Assembly (NCBI GenBank): GCA_963667575.2
Contig: CAXXHY010000054.1
Coordinates: forward strand, 1-64,000
DNA: 64,000 nt
Direction: 5' to 3'
Origin: G963665495 sp963667575
Lineage (GTDB): Bacteria > Desulfobacterota > Desulfovibrionia > Desulfovibrionales > Desulfovibrionaceae
A program made the position numbers and the translations under genes. This document shows positions 1 to 8,430 of the stretch, piece by piece (the stretch's first letter is position 1; each line of letters begins with the position of its first letter). The notes beneath the pieces are model-generated. The model was not told where the DNA came from and ran no database searches. It worked only from the letters and a program-made list of their open reading frames with translations.

Positions 1-669
1 TTTGCCGCGCAGAAAGTCCACGTCGGCTTTGTCTTTGACGCCGAAGCCCAGGGCCAGGGGCAGGTCCGTGGCGGCGCGGCAGCGGGCCAGGTAGGAGTCC
101 AGGTCCTTGGAGAAATCCGTTTGCGCTCCGGTAACGCCTTTGCGTGCGACGCAGTAGATGAAGCCGTCCGCGAATTTGTTGATATAGCGCATACGCTCGT
201 CCGAAGTGGTGGGCGTGTAGAGGAAAACAGGCGTCATGCCGTGTTTTTTCATGCCTTCGAGATATTCCTCACCTTCTTCCGGGGGAACGTCCGCCACAAT
301 GGCCCCCTGCATTCCGGCTTCGGCCATGTCCTTGGCGAATCTGTCCGGTCCGTATTTGAAGAGGATGTTGTAGTAGCTCATGAACAGAAAGGGGATGGGG
401 AAGCGGCCGGCCAGTTCCCTGGCGCAGTCAAAGCACTTGGCCACGGTGGAGCCGCTGTCCAGAGCCTGCTGGTTGGTACGCAGAATCACAGGACCGTCTG
501 CCGTGGGTTCGGAAAAGGGGATCTGCAGTTCGATGATGTCCACCCCGGCCTCCACCATGGCTTCCACCACGCGTAGGGAGTCTTCAAAGGACGGATAGCC
601 CAGGACAATGTGCGTCATCAGCAGGATGTCCTTTTCCTTGCGTTTGTTCAGGATGTATTCTTTAAGCAT
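1..669 (-). CDS. trpA: Tryptophan synthase alpha subunit (3' end cut by window edge)
   Basis: TrpA cleaves indole-3-glycerol phosphate to indole and glyceraldehyde-3-phosphate and channels the indole to TrpB in the cytoplasmic alpha2beta2 complex. Translating the minus strand from ATG 669 gives MLKEYILNKRKEKD, then DIIELQIPFSEPTADGP (the conserved phosphate/active-site segment carrying the catalytic Glu and the PFSDP-like motif), FMSYYNILFKYG and GFIYCVARKGVTG. About 223 of the usual ~260 residues are present and the C-terminus lies left of base 1. The start overlaps the trpB stop by 8 bp, so the two subunits are probably translationally coupled. Confidence 0.95.
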   Translation of the reverse strand, partial: MLKEYILNKRKEKDILLMTHIVLGYPSFEDSLRVVEAMVEAGVDIIELQIPFSEPTADGPVILRTNQQALDSGSTVAKCFDCARELAGRFPIPFLFMSYYNILFKYGPDRFAKDMAEAGMQGAIVADVPPEEGEEYLEGMKKHGMTPVFLYTPTTSDERMRYINKFADGFIYCVARKGVTGAQTDFSKDLDSYLARCRAATDLPLALGFGVKDKADVDFLRGK

Positions 670-1891
670 TGTAGCTCTCCGCTTTTTTCCGGATGAAATC
701 TTTCCATTTTGGGTCGTCAATGGCGTCCGCCACCGTAAAGATGTCCTTGTCGCCGCGGCCGGACTGGTTGATGATGATGCTGTCCTCCGGGGAAAGCTGT
801 CCGGCTTCCTTGAAGGCCTGGGCAAAGGCGTGTGATGACTCCAGAGCCGGGATAAGTCCTTCCTTTTTCACTGCCAGGGAAAGCGCCGCAACCACTTCCT
901 TGTCCGTGGCCGCCTCGAAACGAACGCGCCCCGTATCGTGCAGATGGGACAGAATGGGCGAGACGCCCACGTAATCCAGCCCGGCAGCCACGCTGTGGGT
1001 TTCGAGCATCTGGCCGTCGTCGTTCTGCAGAAAATAGGTCTTGTAGCCCTGGGCCACGCCCACGCTGGAATCCTTGCAGGCCAGGCGTACGGCGTGCATC
1101 TTGGAATCGATGCCGTGTCCGCCGGCTTCCACGCCCACCAGCTCCACTTCCTTGTCATCAAAAAATCCGCTGAATACACCCATGGCGTTGGAGCCGCCGC
1201 CTACGCAGGCGTAAACCCGCTTGGGCAGTTTGCCCGTACGGTCGAGAATCTGTTTGCGGGCTTCCATGCCGATGATGGACTGGAACCAGGCCACCATTTC
1301 GGGAAAAGGATGCGGTCCGCAGGCCGTGCCCAGCACGTAGTGCGTGTCGCCCATGTTGGTGACCCAGTCGCGGAAGGCCTCGTTGATGGCGTCCTTGAGA
1401 ATGCGCGTGCCCTGAGTGACCGGAACGACCTTGGCCCCCAGCTGCTCCATCCAGAACACATTGGGACGCTGTCGTTCGACGTCCACCTCGCCCATGTAGA
1501 TGGTGCAGTCGAAGCCGAATTTAGCGGCCATGGTGGCCGTGGCCACGCCGTGCTGTCCGGCGCCGGTTTCGGCGATGACCCGTTTTTTGCCCATGCGTTT
1601 TACCAGCAGTCCCTGTCCCATAACGTTGTTGGCCTTGTGCGCGCCCGTATGGTTCAGGTCTTCCCGCTTGATGTAGATCTGCGCACCGCCGAAATGGGCG
1701 CTGAGGTTGTCCGCGTAGGTCAGCGGGGTGGGGCGGCAGGAGTAGCTGGACATGAGTTCGACGTATTCCTGCCAGAAAGCCGGATCGGCCTTGGCTTCGT
1801 TGAACGCTTGCTTGAGTTCGTCAAATGTGGCGATGAGAATCTCGGGGAGAAACGCACCGCCGAACTGTCCGTAATATCCGGTTTTAGGCAT
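662..1891 (-). CDS. trpB: Tryptophan synthase beta subunit
   Basis: PLP enzyme of 409 aa that condenses indole with serine to give tryptophan. Visible landmarks are the N-terminal YYGQFGGAFLPE, the PLP lysine in HTGAHKANN, the GAGQHG segment, the phosphate-binding GGGSNA loop and the C-terminal SGRGDKD. The frame stays open upstream for 36 more codons, but the ATG at 1891 begins the family consensus and overlaps the upstream GntR stop by 8 bp, so I chose it. It sits between a regulator and trpA, without other trp genes visible in the window. Confidence 0.96.
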   Translation of the reverse strand: MPKTGYYGQFGGAFLPEILIATFDELKQAFNEAKADPAFWQEYVELMSSYSCRPTPLTYADNLSAHFGGAQIYIKREDLNHTGAHKANNVMGQGLLVKRMGKKRVIAETGAGQHGVATATMAAKFGFDCTIYMGEVDVERQRPNVFWMEQLGAKVVPVTQGTRILKDAINEAFRDWVTNMGDTHYVLGTACGPHPFPEMVAWFQSIIGMEARKQILDRTGKLPKRVYACVGGGSNAMGVFSGFFDDKEVELVGVEAGGHGIDSKMHAVRLACKDSSVGVAQGYKTYFLQNDDGQMLETHSVAAGLDYVGVSPILSHLHDTGRVRFEAATDKEVVAALSLAVKKEGLIPALESSHAFAQAFKEAGQLSPEDSIIINQSGRGDKDIFTVADAIDDPKWKDFIRKKAESYNA

Positions 1892-2615
1892 TGGACAGGC
1901 CTCCAAGAGTTTGGGTGAAAACAAAACGATCCGTACGGCAGTACAACGCCGAATAGATGGCGCTGGGTGCGTCGGGAAAATGCAGATACCGGGAAACATT
2001 CAGAATAGGCGTGGACTTGGAAAGCTCCAGCAGCCGGGCCAGGTCAGCGTCCGGATAGGAAATACGGAAATGCTGCTGCCCGCCCTGGCATTCCAGATGG
2101 AAGCGGTCCCTCACGAGCTGCGAAAGAGACTGGTCTCCAAGGTCCATGTCCGCCAGCCCCGTGAACAGGGCCGGATGCAGAAAAATATCTTCCACCAGCA
2201 CGGGGGTATCCTCCACATGGCTGAGACGGCGCAGAAAATAGGCGCTGGCTCCTGCAAAGGGATTGTCCGTATCCTGTCCCACTTCCAGAAGCCGGGGGCT
2301 CTGGAGCAGCTCCACCTGGGGCGTGTGTCCGGTCTTCCGGAACGAGGCCATGGTGCCGGCCAGGGAAAACAGATCGATCTCTTCGCGCTGCGGAGCCACG
2401 TAGGTGCCGGAGCCGCGCCTGCGGATCAGGATGCCCCGCCGGACCAGACTGTCGATGGCCTGGCGTACGGTGGGTCGGCCTATGCCGTGTTCCGCGGCCA
2501 GGACATTTTCCGAAGGAATACGCTCTCCCTCGCCGATGCTGCCTTCGCGAATCTGGCTGAGAAGCAGCTCTGCGAGCTGGTGGTACAGGGGTAATGGTGA
2601 ATTCTTGTTCAACAT
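1884..2615 (-). CDS. GntR/HutC-family regulator with UTRA domain, first gene of the trpBA operon
   Basis: Transcriptional regulator of 243 aa. Residues about 8-75 form the GntR winged helix (LPLYHQLAELLLSQI, GERIPSENVLAAEHGI, RPTVRQAIDSL, GSGTYVA). Residues about 95-240 form a UTRA ligand-binding domain. Its stop overlaps the trpB start by 8 bp, so it is in one operon with trpBA, and a 26-bp palindrome lies 25 bp ahead of its ATG. Autoregulation and control of trpBA are inferred; the effector is unknown. A GntR/UTRA protein as operon partner of tryptophan synthase is unusual, since trp genes are more often under TrpR, TRAP or attenuation. Confidence 0.88.
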   Translation of the reverse strand: MLNKNSPLPLYHQLAELLLSQIREGSIGEGERIPSENVLAAEHGIGRPTVRQAIDSLVRRGILIRRRGSGTYVAPQREEIDLFSLAGTMASFRKTGHTPQVELLQSPRLLEVGQDTDNPFAGASAYFLRRLSHVEDTPVLVEDIFLHPALFTGLADMDLGDQSLSQLVRDRFHLECQGGQQHFRISYPDADLARLLELSKSTPILNVSRYLHFPDAPSAIYSALYCRTDRFVFTQTLGGLSNA

Positions 2616-2639
2616 GATGAAAAAGTTTTACCGGAGATT

Positions 2640-2665
2640 TGTAAAGTTGTCAATACAACTTTACA
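2640..2665. promoter_or_regulatory. 26-bp palindrome, likely GntR operator
   Basis: Perfect 11-bp arms (TGTAAAGTTGT and ACAACTTTACA) flank a 4-bp CAAT spacer. The site lies 25 bp upstream of the GntR start, where promoter or early transcript would be, and has no terminator-like T-run. It fits a dimeric operator used for autoregulation of the regulator-trpBA operon. Confidence 0.75.
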
Positions 2666-3376
2666 GGTTTTGAAGGAATTTGGCTGAAAAGAATTATCGA
2701 CTTGTAAGGCAGGAGTGAGTGTCACTCGTTTCTGCGAGCGAAAGCAATGATAGGAACTGTCTGGAATGTCAATGTAAATCGGACATCTTGCTGACAGTTC
2801 GAGCTGTTCCATGTTTTTTACATATAATGATGACACAGGAAGAAGTATGGTCAGCTCACATTATAATGATGCAGGCATGAGAGTTTTAGCCATTTTCAAA
2901 TACGCCCGTACAACGAACTTGTCGCAGGACTTCGCACAGGGGCCAGTTTGATCTGAGGATTATAACTCCGCTGTATTTTAAAGTTTTACCGCACACAGGC
3001 TTTCATCCCAATGCACCGTGATTACTCAGTCCGGGACTCCGCCAGGACACTTCAGTCACTTTCCGTACGCTGTATGTTCGTGTCTTTTGCTTATCTGCGC
3101 AGGAAAGGAAAGATATTTCCTCTTAATAAGAGAGGGATAACGAAATAACAAAGGGTTCCCTGGTGGAGTCTGACAATTGTATATTTTGTGTAAAATATTA
3201 AGTCTTTTGTTCAACGTGCAATATAGATTTGCGATATTGAAAAATTTTATCACGCATAAAAAATGATATTTCTGTAAGGTAAGTATTTCTTTCTGTAAGT
3301 GTTAGAGTTGCTTTTTGCTATTGCTACTTGCAATTTTGATTGGAGTTTCGTACATGGTTTCGGTTGGAGCCAATAT
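2666..3376. other. Intergenic stretch without a supported gene
   Basis: About 710 bp, AT-richer than its neighbours, between the divergent trp operon and the DUF59 gene. Short open frames on the minus strand (2609-2836 and 3056-3253) have no recognisable protein features and poor starts. A small stem GAGTG-AGTGT-CACTC occurs near 2715-2730. I see no RNA gene. Confidence 0.5.
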
Positions 3377-3859
3377 ATGTTTAGTATTCAACGTAACTAC
3401 AAAATTTTTGCAGCTAGAAAAATATCATATATTTTGTATATCTTCATCGTTTTGAATTTAATGTCCTCTCTGTGCTGCTGTTCCAGCGTACAAGCAGAGT
3501 CCATAAACAGTATTGATACGGGAAAGCTTGAAAAGTCTGATCAATCAAAGAAGTGTTCAGATGCAATTTTGCAACGACTGCAAGCGGTGGTTGATCCGGA
3601 ATATGATATCAGCATAGTGGATCTAGGCCTTGTAAGCAGCGTGGATTGCGATGCCGTTGCCAGGGTAAACACCATCGAGATCATCCTTACTTCCTCCAGG
3701 TGCCCCTTTATCAAGGACATGGTCGAAGATATCAAATCCGTTTCCAGATCACTGTACCCCAGAAGAGCGGCCAGGGTGGTGGTGGATATGGAGACCCACT
3801 GGCGCCCGTCGTTCATGACAAAGCGGGGCAAGGAGCTGTTCTGGGGAAAGACGCAATGA
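3377..3859 (+). CDS. DUF59/MIP18-family protein with an N-terminal signal peptide
   Basis: Predicted 160 aa. The start ATG 3377 has GGAG 8 bp ahead; the frame opens earlier (3299) but without a ribosome site. Residues 1-40 resemble a signal peptide: basic residues, the hydrophobic run ISYILYIFIVLNLMSSL, three cysteines, then SVQA-ES. Residues about 60-145 match the MIP18/DUF59 fold (QRLQAVVDPEYDISIVDLGLV, then TSSRCPF with the conserved Cys). Cytoplasmic relatives (SufT, PaaD, MIP18) act in Fe-S cluster assembly; an exported form is unusual and its role is unknown. The stop overlaps the next ATG (ATGA), so the two genes are coupled. Confidence 0.75.
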   Translation: MFSIQRNYKIFAARKISYILYIFIVLNLMSSLCCCSSVQAESINSIDTGKLEKSDQSKKCSDAILQRLQAVVDPEYDISIVDLGLVSSVDCDAVARVNTIEIILTSSRCPFIKDMVEDIKSVSRSLYPRRAARVVVDMETHWRPSFMTKRGKELFWGKTQ

Positions 3860-4101
3860 TCATTCAGGCTCTGTCGCTGGGAGCTTCGGCCGGGTTGTAT
3901 TGCATTGCCAAATGCGCCCCTTCGCTGGCGTCATTGGTATTGATTGCCCCGGAAAAAGGCGTGAGAGCCGGGATGCTGCTGGGCGTATTCCTGACAGGAA
4001 GATTGGCCGCGTACTGTTTGCCTGGTTTTTCCGCAGGTCCGTCAGGGAAGGTGAGCCTTCCCCGACGGGTTGGTTTAGCGGCTGGTGCGGCAACCCCGTG
4101 A
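3856..4101 (+). pseudogene. Truncated TauE/SafE- or DsbD-like membrane protein
   Basis: 81 codons starting in a 4-bp ATGA overlap with the DUF59 gene. The first ~55 residues are hydrophobic and resemble the amino end of TauE/SafE or CcdA/DsbD-type transporters (LSLGASAGLYCIAKCAPSL, then GVRAGMLLGVFLTGRLAAY), including a Cys pair in the first helix. After residue ~56 the sequence becomes hydrophilic (SGKVSLPRRVG) and stops, whereas such proteins usually exceed 200 residues. Only 24 bp separate it from the convergent next gene, so the rest is absent, not merely out of frame. Confidence 0.5.
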
Positions 4102-4125
4102 ACAAGGCCTTTATCGCCGTACAGC

Positions 4126-4542
4126 CTACTCGCCGATGATTTTGATCAGGGCTCGCTTGCGTCTGCGGCCGTCGAACTCTCCATAAAAGATCTGTTCCCA
4201 GGTGCCGAAATCCAGACGTCCCCCGGTTACGGCCACAACCACTTCGCGTCCCATTATCTGCCGCTTCATGTGCGCGTCCGCGTTGTCTTCACCGTGATTG
4301 TGGCGGTATTGGCTGACAGGTTCATGCGGTGCGAGCTTTTCGAGCCAGACATCGTAATCGTGATGCAGCCCGGACTCGTCATCATTTATGAAGACGCTGG
4401 CTGTGATGTGCATGGCGTTGACCAGAACGAGCCCTTCGCGGATTCCGCTCTCTTGCAGCGCTTCCTCCACCTGGGGGGTGATGTTGATGAATCCGCGTCT
4501 TGACGGAACATTGAACCAGAGTTCTTTGCGATAGCTTTTCAT
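4126..4542 (-). CDS. YjbQ/UPF0047 family protein
   Basis: 138 aa from ATG 4542. Family signatures are NAMHITASVFINDDE, YRHNHGEDNADAHMKRQIMG and LDFGTWEQIFYGEFDGRR. The conserved histidines and acidic residues form the presumed metal or phosphate site of this single-domain fold. Members have been reported to have thiamine-phosphate synthase side activity, but their physiological role is unsettled. An open frame continues upstream to 4755 but lacks homology, so I rejected that start. It converges on the truncated membrane-protein remnant and appears monocistronic. Confidence 0.88.
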   Translation of the reverse strand: MKSYRKELWFNVPSRRGFINITPQVEEALQESGIREGLVLVNAMHITASVFINDDESGLHHDYDVWLEKLAPHEPVSQYRHNHGEDNADAHMKRQIMGREVVVAVTGGRLDFGTWEQIFYGEFDGRRRKRALIKIIGE

Positions 4543-4781
4543 GGAGAATCCTCGATGTTGAAATGTATTGTTGAAAACATTCATTGCATAGCATCTGTCA
4601 GTTGCTGCGGGACGATCTATCGATATGGCTGAAAATATTAGAATATCGCTTTTCCTAGGCATTTGCCTCCCGTCCAACAATGGCATGACCACGCTCAGGA
4701 AGCGTTGCAGGAAAAGTACTGATTTTCTGCGTGGATTGCTAACATAATGGGTCATTTTTGGAAAGTTCAGGTCAGAATGAC

Positions 4782-4796
4782 ACAGTGTAACACTGT
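4782..4796. promoter_or_regulatory. 15-bp perfect palindrome
   Basis: ACAGTGT-A-ACACTGT, arms of 7 bp with one central base. It lies 240 bp upstream of the minus-strand YjbQ-type start and ~690 bp upstream of the plus-strand cytochrome start. The symmetry suggests a dimeric regulator site; the regulator is unknown. Confidence 0.4.
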
Positions 4797-4846
4797 AAAT
4801 TTACATTGGTAAAAATTAAAACTATTTGAAATATAAAAGGAAATTT

Positions 4847-4971
4847 TTAGGTGCGTATTTTGCTAAGTGGTATTTTGGTACCATTTGTTTACATATTTCA
4901 GATGAAAGACCGAGGTTAATGCTGAAAGTCTGCGAAATATGTAGGAAAAATTGTTAGGTGCGCATTTTGCT
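4847..4971 (+). repeat. Pair of 18-bp direct repeats upstream of rnf
   Basis: TTAGGTGCGTATTTTGCT at 4847-4864 and TTAGGTGCGCATTTTGCT at 4954-4971 differ at one base and start 107 bp apart. They are in the AT-rich leader of the rnf operon, outside any gene. They could be activator sites or remnants of a duplication. Confidence 0.5.
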
Positions 4972-5345
4972 GTAACGTATCACGAAAAAAGTAGTTTACA
5001 TGGGAGACAGGACGCAAAGGTTTTGTGAAATAAATAACTTTCAAATTGTAAAATGCATTCAGTATCTAGGGGTGGATTCTGCAGTAATGACCTAACTCAG
5101 TTATTTTAGAAAGTATTTTTTACCAAAGGAGGGTAGTGGAAAACTAAAAGTGCGGGAAAAAAAAGTTGTAATCGCCATTTTTCTATTTTTTTGGTAGATG
5201 TGCTTCCCAAAAGGAATGCTCAGGAGAAAAAACCACGGGAGTGCGACTCTTTTTTTCGCCAAAAGAACGAAATTCTGCAAGAACGAAGGGTTATGAATTG
5301 TGAAAAAAATAACGATCCTGTGAATTTTATTTTTCAATGGGTTTA

Positions 5346-5359
5346 GTGAAAAATTTCAC
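5346..5359. promoter_or_regulatory. Rex-like operator ahead of the rnf operon
   Basis: GTGAA-AAAT-TTCAC matches the core of the Rex consensus TTGTGAA-N4-TTCACAA, with weaker outer bases. Rex is an NADH/NAD+-sensing repressor, so control of an NAD:ferredoxin oxidoreductase would make sense. The assignment is by motif only. Confidence 0.45.
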
Positions 5360-5482
5360 ATTCTATCAAAAAAAATAGGCTTTTGTTAATAAATTTTGGG
5401 GATTGACACATCTTCAAAAATGTATCAATCACTTGCACAAGAGAACGGGCCATCAACCAATTGCAACAAAAGGGGAATATCG

Positions 5483-6250
5483 GTGCAAAAACGTTATATG
5501 CCCATTACTATTCTAGCCCTGGTCCTGGGCGTAGTGGGAATCGTTGGCTATTTGATGCCTGAAACTGGTGAGGCTACGCCTACCCGAGTGTTGTTGCCCA
5601 ACACCGGGGGAGCGGTCGTGTTCAACCATAAGGAGCATGCCGAGAAATTCGGCATTGCTTGTGAAAAATGTCACCATGAGCAGAAGCCTGGGTCAAAAAG
5701 TGCCATGCCATGCGGACATTGCCATCCCGTTGAGTTTACCGATGCCTATTTAAAAGATCATCAGGAGAAATTCGCGGGCAACAAAGAGATGTGCCAGATG
5801 TGCCATCACATGTCCTTTACCGAGCGCAGCAAGTACGATCATGACGCGCACAACGCGGATTATACGCCGGATTGTACGGACTGCCACCACGATACGGACA
5901 TTGAAGAGACTCCTACCAACTGCAACGAATGTCACGATCAGAAAGGTTCAGAGGGCATGCCCTCCGTACGCGACGCCGTGCATTCGCGCTGCGCCACCTG
6001 CCATGAGGATGCCTTTGATGAAAAGCTGGCAGGATGCACCCATTGCCACAACGCAGTGGGAAGTGGTGCCGGAGCCAGCAAGGGACACGCGGATGTAAAC
6101 GTTCCGTGTGAATCCTGTCATTATCAGGAAGAAAAATCCCTTATTCCGGCACGAGGTGAGATGTTCCACGAGAGCTGCATGGGCTGTCACAAGAAGATGG
6201 GTAAAGGCCCCTATGACAAAGCAGCCTGTAACAAATGCCATATTAAGTGA
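5483..6250 (+). CDS. Decaheme c-type cytochrome of the Rnf operon
   Basis: 255 aa from GTG 5483, chosen because AGGGGA sits 6 bp ahead and the start gives a clean membrane anchor or signal (YMPITILALVLGVVGIVGYLM). The periplasmic part carries ten CXXCH sites: CEKCH, CGHCH, CQMCH, CTDCH, CNECH, CATCH, CTHCH, CESCH, CMGCH and CNKCH. Desulfovibrio rnf operons are known to begin with such a cytochrome, which is thought to connect the Rnf complex to the periplasmic cytochrome c pool. Its stop lies 5 bp before rnfC, so co-transcription is near certain. Confidence 0.93.
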   Translation: MQKRYMPITILALVLGVVGIVGYLMPETGEATPTRVLLPNTGGAVVFNHKEHAEKFGIACEKCHHEQKPGSKSAMPCGHCHPVEFTDAYLKDHQEKFAGNKEMCQMCHHMSFTERSKYDHDAHNADYTPDCTDCHHDTDIEETPTNCNECHDQKGSEGMPSVRDAVHSRCATCHEDAFDEKLAGCTHCHNAVGSGAGASKGHADVNVPCESCHYQEEKSLIPARGEMFHESCMGCHKKMGKGPYDKAACNKCHIK

Positions 6251-6255
6251 ATGCC

Positions 6256-7446
6256 ATGACAAAGCCTACATTTACACTTACCACAGGCGCAGAGGTCACT
6301 ATTCAGGAAGGTCCGGCACCCAAGACGGTCAATGTTCCGCTCGCAGGCCATTCTTCCAAAACCATCAAAAAGAAAGCGCTCGTTTCTCTGGGATCGCTGA
6401 TTGCTGACCACCCGGCAAAGCATGTCGGCGATCTGCATTCACCCATTCAAGGGATCGTCGCGGAAGTCACCGCGACAATGGTCGTTATCAAAGAAGAACT
6501 CCCCAAGGTCAAAGAAGGCGAAGAGCCGCCGGCGTTTCCGGAAGTGGAACTGGCCGAGCTCTCCGATATTGACGGCGATGATCTCGCTGCCATCCTCAAG
6601 TCTCTGGGCGTGAGCACCAAAACCCTGAAAAAGACGGGAATGATCATTCTCAACGCAGTTAATCCCGAACCAGGGCTCAACGTGCATGAAGTGCTGCTCA
6701 AAACGGAGCGTGAAACGCTGTCGCGCGGCCTGGCGGTGCTGGAAAAACTGGCGGCTCCTTCGGAAGTCAAGCTGGTTGTCTCGCAGGAAGGAGTGCAACC
6801 ACTTCACGGAACCACCGTGGTCAAGGTTTCCGACAAGTACCCCAGCGGCCTGGAGCTGTTCGTCACCAAAGCCGCAACAGGGCATTACGGCTCCGAAGGC
6901 GTCCATGTGGTCAGCCTTCTGGAACTCTGGTCCCTCGGCCGTGTGGTGGAAACCGGCCTGCCGCTGACCGAAACCGTTATCAACGTAAACGGCAAGGTCC
7001 TCAAGGCAAAGGTCGGCACGCCTGTTTCCGAACTGCTGGACGAAGTCGGCGCACAATACGGCCCCAAGGATACTGTTATTCTGGGCGGCCCCATGCGCGG
7101 AGAAGCTTTGTCCGATTTGAGTATCGGCATTGGAAAGTGGGATCAGGCGATAACGGTAATTCCGAACGGGACCTTCCCGCCGCTTACGGACATGCCCTGC
7201 ATCAACTGCGGTGAGTGCGTGCTCCGTTGCCCGGTCAAGCTCTCCCCCGGCGTGCTTAGCCGGTACGCGGAGTTCCAGTTGTGGGACAAGGCCAAAAAAG
7301 AAAACATCGCCTACTGCATCGAATGCGGTATCTGCGGTTACGTTTGTCCCTCGCGGCGCCCGATGTTGCAATACATCCGGATTGCCAAGCAAGAAATCGC
7401 CGCCATTGAGGCGCAGACGGCAAGCTGTCGTCTCACAGGCGAATAA
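6256..7446 (+). CDS. rnfC: Rnf complex subunit RnfC
   Basis: Peripheral 396-aa subunit that binds NADH and FMN at the cytoplasmic face of the ion-pumping ferredoxin:NAD oxidoreductase. Seen: N-terminal barrel-sandwich region (HSPIQGIVAEV), the nucleotide-binding core (KTGMIILNAVNPEPG), an SLBB-like segment (VINVNGKVLKAKVGTP) and VILGGPMRG. Two C-terminal [4Fe-4S] motifs, CINCGECVLRCP and CIECGICGYVCP, follow. An in-frame GTG at 6247 overlaps the cytochrome stop, but ATG 6256 has a slightly better ribosome site. It is shorter at the C-terminus than the long proteobacterial RnfC types. Confidence 0.96.
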   Translation: MTKPTFTLTTGAEVTIQEGPAPKTVNVPLAGHSSKTIKKKALVSLGSLIADHPAKHVGDLHSPIQGIVAEVTATMVVIKEELPKVKEGEEPPAFPEVELAELSDIDGDDLAAILKSLGVSTKTLKKTGMIILNAVNPEPGLNVHEVLLKTERETLSRGLAVLEKLAAPSEVKLVVSQEGVQPLHGTTVVKVSDKYPSGLELFVTKAATGHYGSEGVHVVSLLELWSLGRVVETGLPLTETVINVNGKVLKAKVGTPVSELLDEVGAQYGPKDTVILGGPMRGEALSDLSIGIGKWDQAITVIPNGTFPPLTDMPCINCGECVLRCPVKLSPGVLSRYAEFQLWDKAKKENIAYCIECGICGYVCPSRRPMLQYIRIAKQEIAAIEAQTASCRLTGE

Positions 7447-7473
7447 CCCACGAAATTAAGAAGGATAATGTCC

Positions 7474-8427
7474 ATGGCAAACGAGGCTGCAACCAATTTG
7501 CTTACCGTACAGGCTCCGCCCTTCTGGCACAGCGGACGGACGGTGCCACGGATGATGCTTGAAACAGTTTTGGCCCTTCTTCCGGCGGCGATCATGGCGA
7601 TCGTCTATTATGGTTTTGATGCCGTCAGGGTCATCGGGCTTTCCTGCGCCACAGCAGTGGCCGCCGAAGCCCTTTGTTGTAAAATCATGGAGCGCGAAAG
7701 CAGTATCGATGATTACAGCGCTCTGGTAACCGGCCTGCTTTTTGCGTACATCCTGCCGGCTTCCTCACCCTGGTGGATGGTGGTCATAGGCAGTGCCGTA
7801 TCCATCATGGCCGCAAAGATGCTCTTCGGCGGTCTGGGCGCCAACCCCCTGTGCGCGCCCCTGGTGGGCTGGGCCATCCTGCGGGTTTCCTGGCCGGAGC
7901 ACATGAGCGTGATCAGCACCATGCTGGATACCGACCTGGTGGATTACCTCAGCTACCTTAAATATTACGGACTGGATTCGGTGCAGGATGCAAGTCTGAA
8001 CCTCATGTATATCGGCGAACAGCTCGGCGGCCTGGGTGCCGTGCAGGTGCTGGCCGTGCTGCTTGGCGGCATTTTCATGCTGATTCGCGGGCACATCCGG
8101 ATTTACATCCCGCTGTCCTTCATCGTGGGCGTGTTCGCTACGGCCGCCATTTTCCACGGCATCGACAGTCAGGTCTACGCCAGCCCCATGTTCCATCTGG
8201 TCGCCGGCTCCACCCTGTTCGGGGCCTTCTTTCTGGCCACCGATACGGCTTCCTCTCCGGTGGGAGTTGTACCGATGATAATCTTTGGTTTGTTATGCGG
8301 CGTCATGGTGATCATCATCCGCGTTTACGGCATCTATCCGGATGGCGTACCGTTCGCGATCCTGCTCGCCAACCTGTTCATGCCGCTTATTGATCTCATC
8401 AAGCCTAAACCAATCGGTGCGAGGTAA
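7474..8427 (+). CDS. rnfD: Rnf complex subunit RnfD
   Basis: Integral membrane subunit of 317 aa with about ten hydrophobic helices. The Thr in the FFLATDTASSPV segment lies where RnfD/NqrB proteins carry covalently bound FMN. ATG 7474 is preferred over ATG 7468 because AAGAAGGA (7458-7465) is 8 bp from the former and only 2 bp from the latter. It is separated from rnfC by 27 bp and from rnfG by 3 bp. Confidence 0.95.
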   Translation: MANEAATNLLTVQAPPFWHSGRTVPRMMLETVLALLPAAIMAIVYYGFDAVRVIGLSCATAVAAEALCCKIMERESSIDDYSALVTGLLFAYILPASSPWWMVVIGSAVSIMAAKMLFGGLGANPLCAPLVGWAILRVSWPEHMSVISTMLDTDLVDYLSYLKYYGLDSVQDASLNLMYIGEQLGGLGAVQVLAVLLGGIFMLIRGHIRIYIPLSFIVGVFATAAIFHGIDSQVYASPMFHLVAGSTLFGAFFLATDTASSPVGVVPMIIFGLLCGVMVIIIRVYGIYPDGVPFAILLANLFMPLIDLIKPKPIGAR

Positions 8428-8430
8428 GAG

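Larger units (their letters stand above)
4543..5482. other. Long AT-rich regulatory region ahead of the rnf operon
   Basis: About 940 bp with no supported gene. It contains a perfect 15-bp palindrome (4782-4796), a 17/18 direct repeat (4847-4864 and 4954-4971) and a Rex-like palindrome (5346-5359), listed separately. Several TTTACAT words and further GTGAA half-sites are scattered through it. The frame at 5101-5337 (minus) is low-complexity AT-rich sequence and not convincing as a gene. Confidence 0.6.

Noticed and set aside
2609..3253. Two short minus-strand open frames (75 and 65 codons)
   Set aside because: AT-rich, no credible ribosome site or recognisable protein feature.
5101..5337. 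78-codon minus-strand open frame upstream of the cytochrome gene
   Set aside because: Phe/Lys-rich translation of AT-rich DNA with no ribosome site; the segment is better read as regulatory leader.
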